Of a stretch of DNA of 64,000 bases, positions 37,969-47,129 are shown piece after piece. The stretch lies in contig JAFIEV010000067.1 in assembly GCA_020832305.1 (NCBI GenBank), positions 248,001 to 312,000 of the forward strand, in the 5' to 3' direction. The stretch's first letter is position 1. Every line of letters starts with the position of its first letter. The notes beneath the pieces were generated by a model. It was given only the letters and a program-made list of their open reading frames with translations, searched no databases and was not told where the DNA came from. A program made the translations under genes and the position numbers. The stretch comes from Cyclobacteriaceae bacterium. GTDB taxonomy: Bacteria > Bacteroidota > Bacteroidia > Cytophagales > Cyclobacteriaceae.

Positions 37969-38685
37969 CTAAAACAAAATTTCACTCATCCAATCGTCCG
38001 GTATCTGATTAATTGAATCGCGGAGCAAGTCTCCCCATAATTTTGAAATGGCACGCATATCTTGTTCAGTAAATCTGTGTACTTTCACCTCAAAGCTGTT
38101 ATTATGATAAACGATAACATCGATGGGAAAATCCACATCATTGGCGCTTACACGGGTACTATCGAAAGACAGAAAGCCGGTTTTTAAGGCAAAACGCATG
38201 CTTGATTGATAGGACAGGGTTCGTCTAAGTACCGGTTTACCATATCCTGAGTTGCCAATAATAAAAAATGGCGACCCTTCACTTACTTCAATCCAGTTGC
38301 CCTGAGGATACAACAGGTAAAGCTTAGGATCTTTATCTGCCTCAAGCTGACCACCTATGATGGTATGGAGATTAAATTCAAGTCCCGATTCTGCCAGGGA
38401 GGCTTTATCCTCTTTAGCCACTTTGCGTATTTGCTCTCCAAGGGCATTAACTGCCTCATACATTCGGGTAAAACCATGATCATCATCAGATATTACTTCT
38501 TTAAAATATGTAAGCGCTTTATCCCGAATACTTCTTAAGCCGGAGGTCATTAAAAAAATTGAATGTTGGCCTGATTCATGGATAAAATACTTTTTGGCAG
38601 TAGTGGTTTCCGTCCCTGAGGTCAGTCTCGTGTCGGCTATAGCCACAATGCCCTGCTTCACTTTAATCCCCAAACAATATGTCAT
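37969..38685 (-). CDS. Anbu-type proteasome-like peptidase
   Basis: This 238-residue protein begins M-T-Y-C. After Met removal Thr1 would be the N-terminal nucleophile, with D17 in AIADTRLTSG and K30/K31 in TTTAKKYF, the proteasome-type triad. Segments HSIFLMTSGLRSIRDKAL and FNLHTIIGGQLEAD fit Anbu (ancestral beta subunit, COG3484). Known Anbu proteins form open helical rings, and their substrates are unclear. Anbu usually sits with ATP-grasp, alpha-E and transglutaminase-like genes. None is here: the neighbours are rnr (43 bases upstream, same strand) and tamB. Confidence 0.87.
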   Translation of the reverse strand: MTYCLGIKVKQGIVAIADTRLTSGTETTTAKKYFIHESGQHSIFLMTSGLRSIRDKALTYFKEVISDDDHGFTRMYEAVNALGEQIRKVAKEDKASLAESGLEFNLHTIIGGQLEADKDPKLYLLYPQGNWIEVSEGSPFFIIGNSGYGKPVLRRTLSYQSSMRFALKTGFLSFDSTRVSANDVDFPIDVIVYHNNSFEVKVHRFTEQDMRAISKLWGDLLRDSINQIPDDWMSEILF

Positions 38686-38728
38686 ATAATTCTGAAATAA
38701 AAACTATTTTATTTAAAATACCTTTAAA

Positions 38729-40885
38729 CTACTTCTTGTCTTTCTCATACCTGGCAACGCTTATGAGTTCAAGGTCTATGGTCCGCCGATTGATATCTGT
38801 ACGGACCACTTTTACCACAACTTCATCTCCCAGTGAAATGTATTTATTGGCAGACTTAGCTACTATTCGGTAGTTGGCCTCATCGTATTCATAATAATCA
38901 TCATCGATGTCTGAAATTCGCACCATCCCTTCACATTTGGTTTCTATCATTTCAACAAATATACCCCATTCGGTAACCCCACTCACAAGACCTGCAAAAT
39001 CTTCTCCCATGCGTTCAGCCATATATTCTACCTGCTTGTACTTGATAGAAGCTCTTTCAGCATCGGCAGCCCTTTTTTCCATTTCTGAGGAATGCTTACA
39101 CTTTTTCTCAAAATCGGCGGCAGATAAAGATTTGCCACTGTTGAGGTAGTGATGAAGCAAGCGATGAACCATCATGTCGGGATATCGGCGAATGGGTGAA
39201 GTAAAGTGCGTATAAAATTGAAAAGCAAGTCCGAAGTGAATTCCGGCATCCGTAGTATACTTAGCTTTAGCCATTGACCGTATGGCCAGAGATTGCAAAA
39301 CATTTTCTTCCGGTTTACCTTCAATTTCAGAAATCAATCTATTAAGCGAACGCGAAACGGCTTCTTCACTAAGATGCACTTCATATCCGAATTTTTTCGC
39401 AAAAATCGAGAAGGACTGTAGTTTTTCAGGATCGGGATAATCGTGGGTACGGTAGACAAAAGTATTTTTAGCTTTGCCTTTTTTCATATTGTGCACAAAT
39501 TCAGCCACTCGCTTATTGGCAAGCAACATAAACTCTTCAACAAGCTTGTGCGCGTCTTTTCTGATTTTGGGAATAACTTCCAGCGGTTTTCCTTTATCGT
39601 CGAGCCTGAACTTAACTTCTGTGGTCTCAAAGCTAATAGATCCCTTGGCATAGCGATCGGCCTGCAACTTAAGCGCCAGTTCATTGAGTAAAGTCAATTC
39701 TTTGGCGAAATCACCTTCAAGCTTTTCTATACGCTCCTGTGCTTCTTCATAGGTAAACCTCCGGTCTGAATGGATTATCGTTTTTCCAAACCATTCTTTT
39801 TTGATTTTCGCATTGCCGTCAAGTTCAAATACCGCTGAAAAAGTAAGCCGGTCTTCATTGGGCCTTAAGGAGCAAAGCTCATTCGAAAGTCGCTCAGGAA
39901 GCATGGGTATGGTTCGGTCTACGAGGTAAACTGAGGTACCCCTCCGTTGAGCTTCCTTTTCTAAAGGTCCTTTATCCGAAACATAATGCGTAACATCAGC
40001 AATGTGGATCCCCACTTCATAATGGCCATTTTCGAGAATGCGCAATGAAAGGGCATCATCAAAATCTTTGGCATCTTCGGGATCAATGGTAACAGTGGTA
40101 ACAGACCTGAAATCTTTTCGCTTTGATATCTCTTCATCACCTATGCCTGCTTCGATCTTTTCAGCCTGTTTCAAAACCTGACTTGAAAAGTCATAGGGTA
40201 ATCCAAATTCAGCAATGATGGAATGCATTTCAGCTTCATGTTCACCCGCCTGACCTAAAACCTTAATCACCTTTGCCTCCGGGCTTTTATTTGACGTCGG
40301 CCATTGAGTGATTTTTACGATGACTTTATCATTGGAATTTGCTTTATTTATAGCATCGGGTGGTATAAAAATGTCGGTATGCATTTTTCTGAAATCAGGG
40401 ATCACAAAAGCATATTTCCCGGATAGTTGTATACGTCCTACAAACTCATCCCTCACTCTTTCAATGATGCGCAACACTTTGCCCTCGAGCCGGCCTTGCC
40501 TTGTTTTCTTTGAAAAAATTTCTATTTCGACAAGGTCATCATCAAAGGCACCCATCATGTTTTCATGTTTGACCATTACATCTTCTTCACTTTGATCAGA
40601 GACTATATATGCAAATTTGGCATTAACATAGTCTACCCTACCTTCAATTACTTTGCCTCCGTGAACTTTTGTTTTTCCGTCAGTGGCTATACCAGATCTT
40701 TTTTGCAGGTCTTTAACCAGATCTTTAACCACCTGCTTTGACCGGCGGTCCTTTATACCAAGCAATTTAATAACCTGATTTACAGAATATGGCGGTTTCA
40801 TATTTTGCATTGCGATTTTCACCGCCTTTGCCAATTCATCAATTCTTGAATTTGAAGTATTTTTTCTTTCTTTTTTCTTCGTCAT
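38729..40885 (-). CDS. rnr: Ribonuclease R
   Basis: This 718-residue RNB-family 3'-5' exoribonuclease has an N-terminal helix-turn-helix and cold-shock domains (about 25-220). The catalytic RNB core has TVTIDPEDAKDFDDALSL with the metal-binding Asp cluster and GIHIADVTHYV. An S1 domain lies at about 630-715 (DFAGLVSGVTEWGIFVEMI), with a Lys-rich end. RNase R degrades structured RNA and aids rRNA and tmRNA quality control. It starts 13 bases after the fused ABC gene, suggesting an operon. Confidence 0.97.
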   Translation of the reverse strand: MTKKKERKNTSNSRIDELAKAVKIAMQNMKPPYSVNQVIKLLGIKDRRSKQVVKDLVKDLQKRSGIATDGKTKVHGGKVIEGRVDYVNAKFAYIVSDQSEEDVMVKHENMMGAFDDDLVEIEIFSKKTRQGRLEGKVLRIIERVRDEFVGRIQLSGKYAFVIPDFRKMHTDIFIPPDAINKANSNDKVIVKITQWPTSNKSPEAKVIKVLGQAGEHEAEMHSIIAEFGLPYDFSSQVLKQAEKIEAGIGDEEISKRKDFRSVTTVTIDPEDAKDFDDALSLRILENGHYEVGIHIADVTHYVSDKGPLEKEAQRRGTSVYLVDRTIPMLPERLSNELCSLRPNEDRLTFSAVFELDGNAKIKKEWFGKTIIHSDRRFTYEEAQERIEKLEGDFAKELTLLNELALKLQADRYAKGSISFETTEVKFRLDDKGKPLEVIPKIRKDAHKLVEEFMLLANKRVAEFVHNMKKGKAKNTFVYRTHDYPDPEKLQSFSIFAKKFGYEVHLSEEAVSRSLNRLISEIEGKPEENVLQSLAIRSMAKAKYTTDAGIHFGLAFQFYTHFTSPIRRYPDMMVHRLLHHYLNSGKSLSAADFEKKCKHSSEMEKRAADAERASIKYKQVEYMAERMGEDFAGLVSGVTEWGIFVEMIETKCEGMVRISDIDDDYYEYDEANYRIVAKSANKYISLGDEVVVKVVRTDINRRTIDLELISVARYEKDKK

Positions 40886-40898
40886 GATTTTCTAAGTT

Positions 40899-42725
40899 TT
40901 ATCGGGAAGCCAGCTTTCTTTGCAGGGCCGCCTTTTGAATGTCTGAAAGATCGCCTCTGGGTATAGATTGAATCAGCATACGCGTATATTCTTCCCTGGG
41001 CCTTTCAAATAGTGTATCGGGAAATCCCATTTCCACAAGTTTACCATTTTTCATGACCAAAATACGGTCTGCAATAAATTTTATTACAGAAAGGTCATGT
41101 GAAATAAAAATATAAGTGATTTTAAATTCTTTTTTCAAGTCGTTCAATAAATTGAGTACCTGTGCCTGCACCGAAACATCGAGCGCAGATACCGGCTCAT
41201 CGCAAATTATCAATCGGGGGTTTACAGCCAGAGCTCGGGCAATGCATGCCCTTTGCCGTTGTCCCCCAGACATCTGATGAGGAAATCTGCCAAAATAGCT
41301 GCGGTCTAGCCCTACTTTGTGCAAAAGATCGTACACCCGATCGCGAATAGCGCCTTCGCCCTGCAAAATATTATGAAAACGTATGGGTTCAGTAATGGCC
41401 TGACCCAAAGTCATTCTGGGGTTTAACGAAGCATAAGGGTCCTGAAATATGATTTGTATTTCTTTTCTTATTTTCTGCAATTGCCTTGAGGGCAGGTGAT
41501 TAACCAGATGACCATCATAAAAAACAAATCCCGATGATGGCTCCTCAAGTCGTAAAATAGAGCGCCCCAGTGTTGTTTTTCCACAACCAGACTCTCCAAC
41601 CAACCCAATGGTTTCGCCCGGGTATACTTCAAAGCTCACATCGTCAACCGCCTTTACAAATTCATTTCCAGGTTTTAAAAATCCTTTAGACAACGGAAAC
41701 CAGGTTTTCAGGTTTTTTATTTTTAGCAAGGAACGACCCTGAACCACCTCAACACGCCGCTGAATCATCTCGTCTTTTGATTCCGCATTCAGCAGTAAAG
41801 CTTCTCCTATTGATTTGTATTTAAAAGTATTATCGCCCTTGCTTTCTTCTGTTTCCTCCATAAAGTCTGATACGGTAGGTAGTTTTTTCAGCCTTACCTC
41901 AAGACGTGGCCTGCAAGCCAATAAGCCTTTGGTATATGGATGTTGGGGGTTTGAAAAGATATCCCAAACCGTACCCTGTTCTACAATTTTTCCTTTGTAC
42001 ATAACCAATATCCGGTCGGCAATACCTGCTATTACCCCTAAATCATGTGTTACAAAGAGCATGGCAGTGTTTTTTTCCTGCCTGAGGCGATTCATAAGGC
42101 GTAGAATGCCAGCCTGTACGGTTACATCCAAAGCGGTGGTTGGCTCATCTGCCAGTAAAAGTTTAGGACTGCAAGCCATCGCCATCGCGATCATAACCCT
42201 TTGCTTTTGTCCTCCGGAGACCTGATGCGGATAACTGTGCAGCAGCTTTTCAGGACGGGGCAGTTGCACATCCCTGAACAAGGATAAGGTGCGTTCTAAA
42301 GCCTGCTTGCCCGATAATTTTAAATGTTTTTTCAAAACTTCTGCCACCTGATCTCCCAGGGTAAAAACCGGATTGAGCGAAGTCATAGGCTCCTGAAAAA
42401 TCATGCCTATTTCATTTCCTCTGATCGAACGCATCTGAGCATCTGTAAGCTTGCAGATATCTGTCTTTCCATATAATTCCGACTGGAATTCAATAGATCC
42501 TGAGCTTATTCCAGCAATTTTATCAGGCAACAATCTGCATACAGATAAAGCCGTAACGGTTTTCCCGGAGCCAGATTCCCCAACTATACCGACTACTTCT
42601 CCCGGATAAACATCAAAGCTGACATCATCTACCGCATTGAGATACCCCAACCTCGTCTGGAATTGCGTTGTAAGATTCTGCACCCGTAAAACCGGCATAC
42701 CATTTTCTATATCAATGGGCATCAC
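40899..42725 (-). CDS. Fused double-ATPase peptide/oligopeptide ABC transporter subunit
   Basis: This 608-residue protein has two nucleotide-binding domains in tandem. The first has Walker [10 protein letters not shown], signature VSGGQKQRV and Walker B LLLADEPT. The second has [18 protein letters not shown] and LIICDEP. The arrangement equals DppD plus DppF in one chain, as in YejF or GsiA, and powers uptake of peptides through permeases. No permease or binding protein lies in the window. A linker with E and K residues joins the halves (about 285-345). Confidence 0.95.
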   Translation of the reverse strand: MMPIDIENGMPVLRVQNLTTQFQTRLGYLNAVDDVSFDVYPGEVVGIVGESGSGKTVTALSVCRLLPDKIAGISSGSIEFQSELYGKTDICKLTDAQMRSIRGNEIGMIFQEPMTSLNPVFTLGDQVAEVLKKHLKLSGKQALERTLSLFRDVQLPRPEKLLHSYPHQVSGGQKQRVMIAMAMACSPKLLLADEPTTALDVTVQAGILRLMNRLRQEKNTAMLFVTHDLGVIAGIADRILVMYKGKIVEQGTVWDIFSNPQHPYTKGLLACRPRLEVRLKKLPTVSDFMEETEESKGDNTFKYKSIGEALLLNAESKDEMIQRRVEVVQGRSLLKIKNLKTWFPLSKGFLKPGNEFVKAVDDVSFEVYPGETIGLVGESGCGKTTLGRSILRLEEPSSGFVFYDGHLVNHLPSRQLQKIRKEIQIIFQDPYASLNPRMTLGQAITEPIRFHNILQGEGAIRDRVYDLLHKVGLDRSYFGRFPHQMSGGQRQRACIARALAVNPRLIICDEPVSALDVSVQAQVLNLLNDLKKEFKITYIFISHDLSVIKFIADRILVMKNGKLVEMGFPDTLFERPREEYTRMLIQSIPRGDLSDIQKAALQRKLASR

Positions 42726-42739
42726 AAAAGGGTTGGTAA

Positions 42740-42895
42740 CTAAATTAAGATATGTATATTTTCGTTTTCAATCATTGCTTGTGCGTGTAATTTCAGATAC
42801 AATTGTGCCGTTACAGCCACATCATTACAACAGTATCTTGCAAATCTTTTTTCTTTACAAATAGTAAAAACTTCCTGTGAAAAGCAACCACCATT
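42740..42895 (-). pseudogene. Remnant of a DnaQ-like 3'-5' exonuclease (C-terminal tail)
   Basis: A 51-codon open stretch with no start codon reads RFARYCCNDVAVTAQLYLKL followed by HAQAMIENENIHILI and a stop. This matches the end of predicted 3'-5' exonucleases related to DNA polymerase B: the Y-C-x-x-D-V motif with the last catalytic Asp, then a helix and a GEPLI-type tail. Everything upstream of it is missing, since a TGA at 42896-42898 and the stop of the next gene lie directly before it. It is best read as what is left after a deletion. Confidence 0.6.
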
Positions 42896-42903
42896 TCAAT
42901 TCA

Positions 42904-44580
42904 TCATTTGCCCTTTAGGAAGATTTTCTTCAGAATATTCAGGGTAATGAGGTAAGTCGGTCTGACACCATCCATACCAAGCCCTCCCGAAGCCAGGGTG
43001 CTGCCTGTTTCCAAAGGATTATCCGATGCATAATAGGCATAAAATGTATTGATATTTCGATGGATGCTGTTTCTGATTTTAGAGGCAGATTGTATGGCTT
43101 TTTGATAATGCGCCCCCTCCATTTCAAGCCCTATTGCCTTCCAGGATGACTCCATGAAATACTTCAACACATCTTTATTTTGCAGTGAAGTTCCCAGTAC
43201 CGTTACCATGGGGCCTTCATATACAGCCGGCCCGAATCCCTCAAAATCTTTGGTTTTAAAACCATTGCGGATCGGATAATTATCAGCGGTGCCTTCAAAG
43301 ACATGGGCAGTTGGTATCATAATATCTCCTTTTTTACCATTCAAAATACCTGCCTTGCCCATGATGGACACAGACTGCACATTAATAGCCCTAATCTTAT
43401 CAGGTAATTCATAGGGTTTGAGCAGCTCATCCAGGCATTCGTAGGCTTGCTCTCCAAAAGCATAATCCATAACGAATATCACAGGCAGCTTTGAAGAATC
43501 ATCATCAGGCATTGGCACACCGGGTGCAAGTTCCCGGGAATTGATTTTAGCCAGGTCGATGATCTGAGCAGAAATATTGGTACCCGATGTATCATTGATC
43601 TCTATCAAACCGTGTTTCAGGGCATAGTTTTTAATCTTATGCGCTAAATCGTATTTGTTTTCCTGGCTTATCTCTACCGCGAGACGCTCGAGTTCTTCAA
43701 AACTGTTTCTGCCAAGTGCGAGATAACCATAAATAGTATTGACCACGCTGTGCAAATTGGCACTGATAATATGAAGTGGGCGATGAAGAAGATCATTTTC
43801 AAGCAATACCCTTTTTATATGATCAGCCCACAATTCACCATATACATGATGGCCAATCCGCTCCCTGAGGGAGGCTGAGAAAAAGATTTCCCTGTCAAGA
43901 CCTTCTGTTTGTTCTTCCATGGCCAATTTGCCCATATGAAAAATAATGCTGAAAATACTCAGGTTCCCGGCTTTTTTAAATTTCCGCCCTGCAGTACGCG
44001 TAACATCAAAAGTACGGCCGAGTATATTGCTCAGATAAGAATAAGCCGCCTCTTCATTGAACTCTTCCCCCCTCTTTTCCTTCTCAACGATTTCCCTCAG
44101 GTTTCGCCAGTCCAGCGTTTCCCTACCTTTATGGTCAAGGCTGTTTCGCTCGATTTTTTCAGATTCTATATACAAAAAAGTAAGGTGGGTAAGTATATCA
44201 TAAATATCGCTTCTACCCCTGGTCATTTCAACATACATTTGATCCTGATCTACCCTGTAGCAATTCCTCCTACGCTTTGGGGGAATAATTACATTGAAAT
44301 CAGATCTCTCCAGCCCTTCCCGGGAAATCAGTCTTATGTAACGGCACTCTTCAATACCTGCCGGAAGTCTCTCAATGATGTACAACAAACCATCCAGCTC
44401 AACTTTCTCAGGGTCATCCATCAACCCGTATATTTCAGGTTTTAAGGTCAGTAACTCTTTGACAAGCGATTCACCCGAAACTCCGGTAGGCTTATAGCTT
44501 CCCCTGATAAACAGGTGACGCATGATAATGTACAATTTTTCGATGGCTGATCTGGACTCATGGGCCTTGGTACGGGTCAT
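42904..44580 (-). CDS. Conserved Bacteroidota protein with nucleoside-phosphorylase-like C-domain
   Basis: Starting at 44580 (MTRTKAHESRSAIEKLY) gives 558 residues. An ATG 21 bases earlier is possible. I recall similar proteins listed as DUF6909, but the name is uncertain. The N-part (1-340) is helical with no known motif. The C-part (about 350-555) looks like a purine nucleoside phosphorylase/MTAN fold: KGDIMIPTAHVFEGTADNYP, then GLEMEGAHYQ with the nucleoside-binding M-E motif, and YYASDNPLETGS with a possible catalytic Asp. It may act on nucleosides or AMP. Divergent from the GH92 gene. Confidence 0.75.
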   Translation of the reverse strand: MTRTKAHESRSAIEKLYIIMRHLFIRGSYKPTGVSGESLVKELLTLKPEIYGLMDDPEKVELDGLLYIIERLPAGIEECRYIRLISREGLERSDFNVIIPPKRRRNCYRVDQDQMYVEMTRGRSDIYDILTHLTFLYIESEKIERNSLDHKGRETLDWRNLREIVEKEKRGEEFNEEAAYSYLSNILGRTFDVTRTAGRKFKKAGNLSIFSIIFHMGKLAMEEQTEGLDREIFFSASLRERIGHHVYGELWADHIKRVLLENDLLHRPLHIISANLHSVVNTIYGYLALGRNSFEELERLAVEISQENKYDLAHKIKNYALKHGLIEINDTSGTNISAQIIDLAKINSRELAPGVPMPDDDSSKLPVIFVMDYAFGEQAYECLDELLKPYELPDKIRAINVQSVSIMGKAGILNGKKGDIMIPTAHVFEGTADNYPIRNGFKTKDFEGFGPAVYEGPMVTVLGTSLQNKDVLKYFMESSWKAIGLEMEGAHYQKAIQSASKIRNSIHRNINTFYAYYASDNPLETGSTLASGGLGMDGVRPTYLITLNILKKIFLKGK

Positions 44581-44617
44581 AATGGATGCTTTAATTATCA
44601 ATACTTTTTACAGACCA

Positions 44618-44625
44618 CAAATTTA
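44618..44625 (-). promoter_or_regulatory. Possible -7 element of the phosphorylase-like gene
   Basis: TAAATTTG on the minus strand matches TAnnTTTG and lies about 38 bases before the preferred start codon. No proper -33 element is visible. Confidence 0.3.
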
Positions 44626-44692
44626 AGCATTGATTTTAAAAGACATTAAAAAATATTAATCGATTCGAAATAAGACTTTGTGAATTTTTATT

Positions 44693-44700
44693 TAATTTTG
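44693..44700 (+). promoter_or_regulatory. Possible -7 element of the GH92 gene
   Basis: TAATTTTG matches TAnnTTTG and lies 101 bases before the start codon. No TTTG is found 19 bases upstream. Confidence 0.25.
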
Positions 44701-44801
44701 ACGTGATTACAACAATTTGTAAATCAGGCATTTACAGTTTTAGCATTTAGGTTGTAATACATTGATCCATTGGTTTTTAAAAAATTAATTCGCCGAATTA
44801 C

Positions 44802-47126
44802 ATGTTATATCGTTATTCAGCTTTACTGGCATTTGTGTTGCTGCTTTCATTTTCAACTTGTAAGCCTCGCAGGGGCGTCAGGTTGATAAAAACAGCCGAT
44901 CTGGTTGATCCTCTTATAGGAACTGCAAGGGCTACTACCCCAAGTGCAATGCGCCATAGCCATGCTGCCTCTGAATTAAAGGGGCAAACTTTTCCGGCGG
45001 TCGGTTTTCCGAGGGGCATGACAAATTGGACACCCCAAACCCGCGCAACTGAAACCAAATGCCTCTCGCCTTATTATTATGAAGACAGCCTCTTTCAGGG
45101 TTTCAGGGCCAGTCATTGGAAAAGTGGTTCCTGTACGCAGGATTACGGCAGTTTTACCATAATGCCCCTAAATGAAATAGTAATTACCCATCCGGAAAAA
45201 AGATCAAAATGGTTTAGTCATGACCACGAAACTGCCAAACCTTATTACTATAAAGTTGACCTGAAAAAAGATGACATTGTTGCGGAGATTTCTGCCACCA
45301 ATCGCGCCGGGCTTATGGAGTTTACCTTTAAAAGAAGTGAAAGCCTCAGAATTCTGTTAATTGAAGCGAACAGCGATGAAGGCTTAGGAAGGATGTTTAT
45401 CAATCCCGATGTACAGGAAGTGAGCGGGTCCAATCCCGTACACCGCATTTATCAGGGTTGGGGTGAATATGCAGGCTTTGATGGGCATATATCCATAATT
45501 TTTGATGAAGAATTTGTCGAATATGGCACATGGGTAGAAGATGAGGTTTATCCGCATGAAACAGAGGTGTTTGGCAATGGTAAAAGATGCGGGGTATACG
45601 TGGTTTTTGACCCTAGCATTCGCGATGTTATGGTCAAAGCCGGCACTTCGTTTACTGATATTGCCGGGGCAAGGAATAACCGGGAACAGGAAATACCGCA
45701 CTGGAATCTCTTTTTTACCCAAAAGGATGCCAGAAGGGCCTGGAACGATGTGTTGAATAAAATCGAAATTCCAAGGGCCAATGCGCATGACCATACTTTG
45801 TTTTATACCGCAATGTATCACGCTAACCTCCTTCCCCGCACCTTCAGCGATTTTGATGGCAGATACCCCGGGTTTGCCGGGGACACAACAATACATGTAG
45901 CTGACGATTTTGTGTATTATATGGATTTTTCACTTTGGGATACCTATCGCGCTGTGCATCCTTTATTGCACATTACCGAGCCGGAAGTATCGCGAGATAT
46001 GGTGATTTCACTCATAAAAATGGCAGAACAAGGTGGATGGATGCCAATTTTTCCCTGCTGGAACCACTATACAGCTGCGATGATCGGTGACCATGCCACT
46101 GCTATGATCAGCGATGCCTGGGCAAAAGGAATCCGTGATTTTGATACTGAAAAAGCTTGGAAGTATATGGCACAAAATGCATTTATACACAATGAAGATA
46201 CAAATAGCTACCGAAGTGGCAAAGGGCGAAGGGCCATGGATACCTATTTGAAATACGGATATCTTCCCATGGAAGAAAGAGTCCCCGATGCTTTTCACAA
46301 AGATGAGCAAAGTTCGAGGACCCTTGAATACGCCTTTGATGACTTTGCGCTGGCTCGTTTTGCAGGCGCTCTTGGCAAGGAAGATACTTTTAAAATTCTG
46401 ATGGAACGGTCAAAAAATTACCGGCATGTCATCGATACCGCTATTGGCTATGTCAGGGGAAAATGGGCCGATGGCAGTTGGTATGAACCTTTCGACCTGA
46501 ATGACACACAGGCATTGTACATTACCGAAGGAACACCTTTTCAATACACATGGTACGTCCCTCATGATATTTATGGCCTTATGGCAATGATGGGTGGTGA
46601 AAACAGATTTGAAGAAAAACTCGACTCTCTGTTCACCTATGGACACTACTGGCATGGCAATGAGCCCGGCCATCAGATTCCATACCTCTATCCTTATGCA
46701 GGCAAACCCTGGAAAACCCAGGAAGTTCTGCAACGCATCGTTAGGGAAGAGTACAACACAAGCCCCGGTGGACTGAGTGGCAACGAGGATGCGGGACAGA
46801 TGTCGGCATGGCTGATATTTACCATGACAGGCTTTTATCCGGTATGTCCATCAGTTCCGGAATATGTGCTGGGAAGGCCATTTTTTAATGAACTCACCAT
46901 CCATAATGCCAATGGAAATTCTTTTACCATATTGGTTAAAAACCAAAGTGATGCCAATTTGTATATTCAGGAAATGAAATTAAATCACGAACCTTACCCC
47001 TTTTCAAGGCTCATGCATGAAGACATACTGAAAGGCGGATTGATGGAAATTACCATGGGGCCGGAGCCCAACCGTTCTTTGGCAAAAGACCGGCAACTCC
47101 GCCCCATGAGCTGGAACGATGAGTGA
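44802..47126 (+). CDS. GH92 alpha-mannosidase lipoprotein
   Basis: This 774-residue lipoprotein (LLLSFSTC, C20) has an N-terminal beta-sandwich opening LVDPLIGTARATTPS and an (alpha/alpha)6 barrel. Key segments include FYTAMYHANLLPRTFSD, YMDFSLWDTYRAVHPL and GLSGNEDAGQMSAW, the family's catalytic Glu/Asp region. GH92 enzymes are Ca-dependent exo-mannosidases (often alpha-1,2) that trim N-glycans or yeast mannan. Length is normal. It is convergent with a receptor gene 3 bases away, and no SusC/SusD pair or other glycan genes surround it. Confidence 0.95.
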   Translation: MLYRYSALLAFVLLLSFSTCKPRRGVRLIKTADLVDPLIGTARATTPSAMRHSHAASELKGQTFPAVGFPRGMTNWTPQTRATETKCLSPYYYEDSLFQGFRASHWKSGSCTQDYGSFTIMPLNEIVITHPEKRSKWFSHDHETAKPYYYKVDLKKDDIVAEISATNRAGLMEFTFKRSESLRILLIEANSDEGLGRMFINPDVQEVSGSNPVHRIYQGWGEYAGFDGHISIIFDEEFVEYGTWVEDEVYPHETEVFGNGKRCGVYVVFDPSIRDVMVKAGTSFTDIAGARNNREQEIPHWNLFFTQKDARRAWNDVLNKIEIPRANAHDHTLFYTAMYHANLLPRTFSDFDGRYPGFAGDTTIHVADDFVYYMDFSLWDTYRAVHPLLHITEPEVSRDMVISLIKMAEQGGWMPIFPCWNHYTAAMIGDHATAMISDAWAKGIRDFDTEKAWKYMAQNAFIHNEDTNSYRSGKGRRAMDTYLKYGYLPMEERVPDAFHKDEQSSRTLEYAFDDFALARFAGALGKEDTFKILMERSKNYRHVIDTAIGYVRGKWADGSWYEPFDLNDTQALYITEGTPFQYTWYVPHDIYGLMAMMGGENRFEEKLDSLFTYGHYWHGNEPGHQIPYLYPYAGKPWKTQEVLQRIVREEYNTSPGGLSGNEDAGQMSAWLIFTMTGFYPVCPSVPEYVLGRPFFNELTIHNANGNSFTILVKNQSDANLYIQEMKLNHEPYPFSRLMHEDILKGGLMEITMGPEPNRSLAKDRQLRPMSWNDE

Positions 47127-47129
47127 ACA

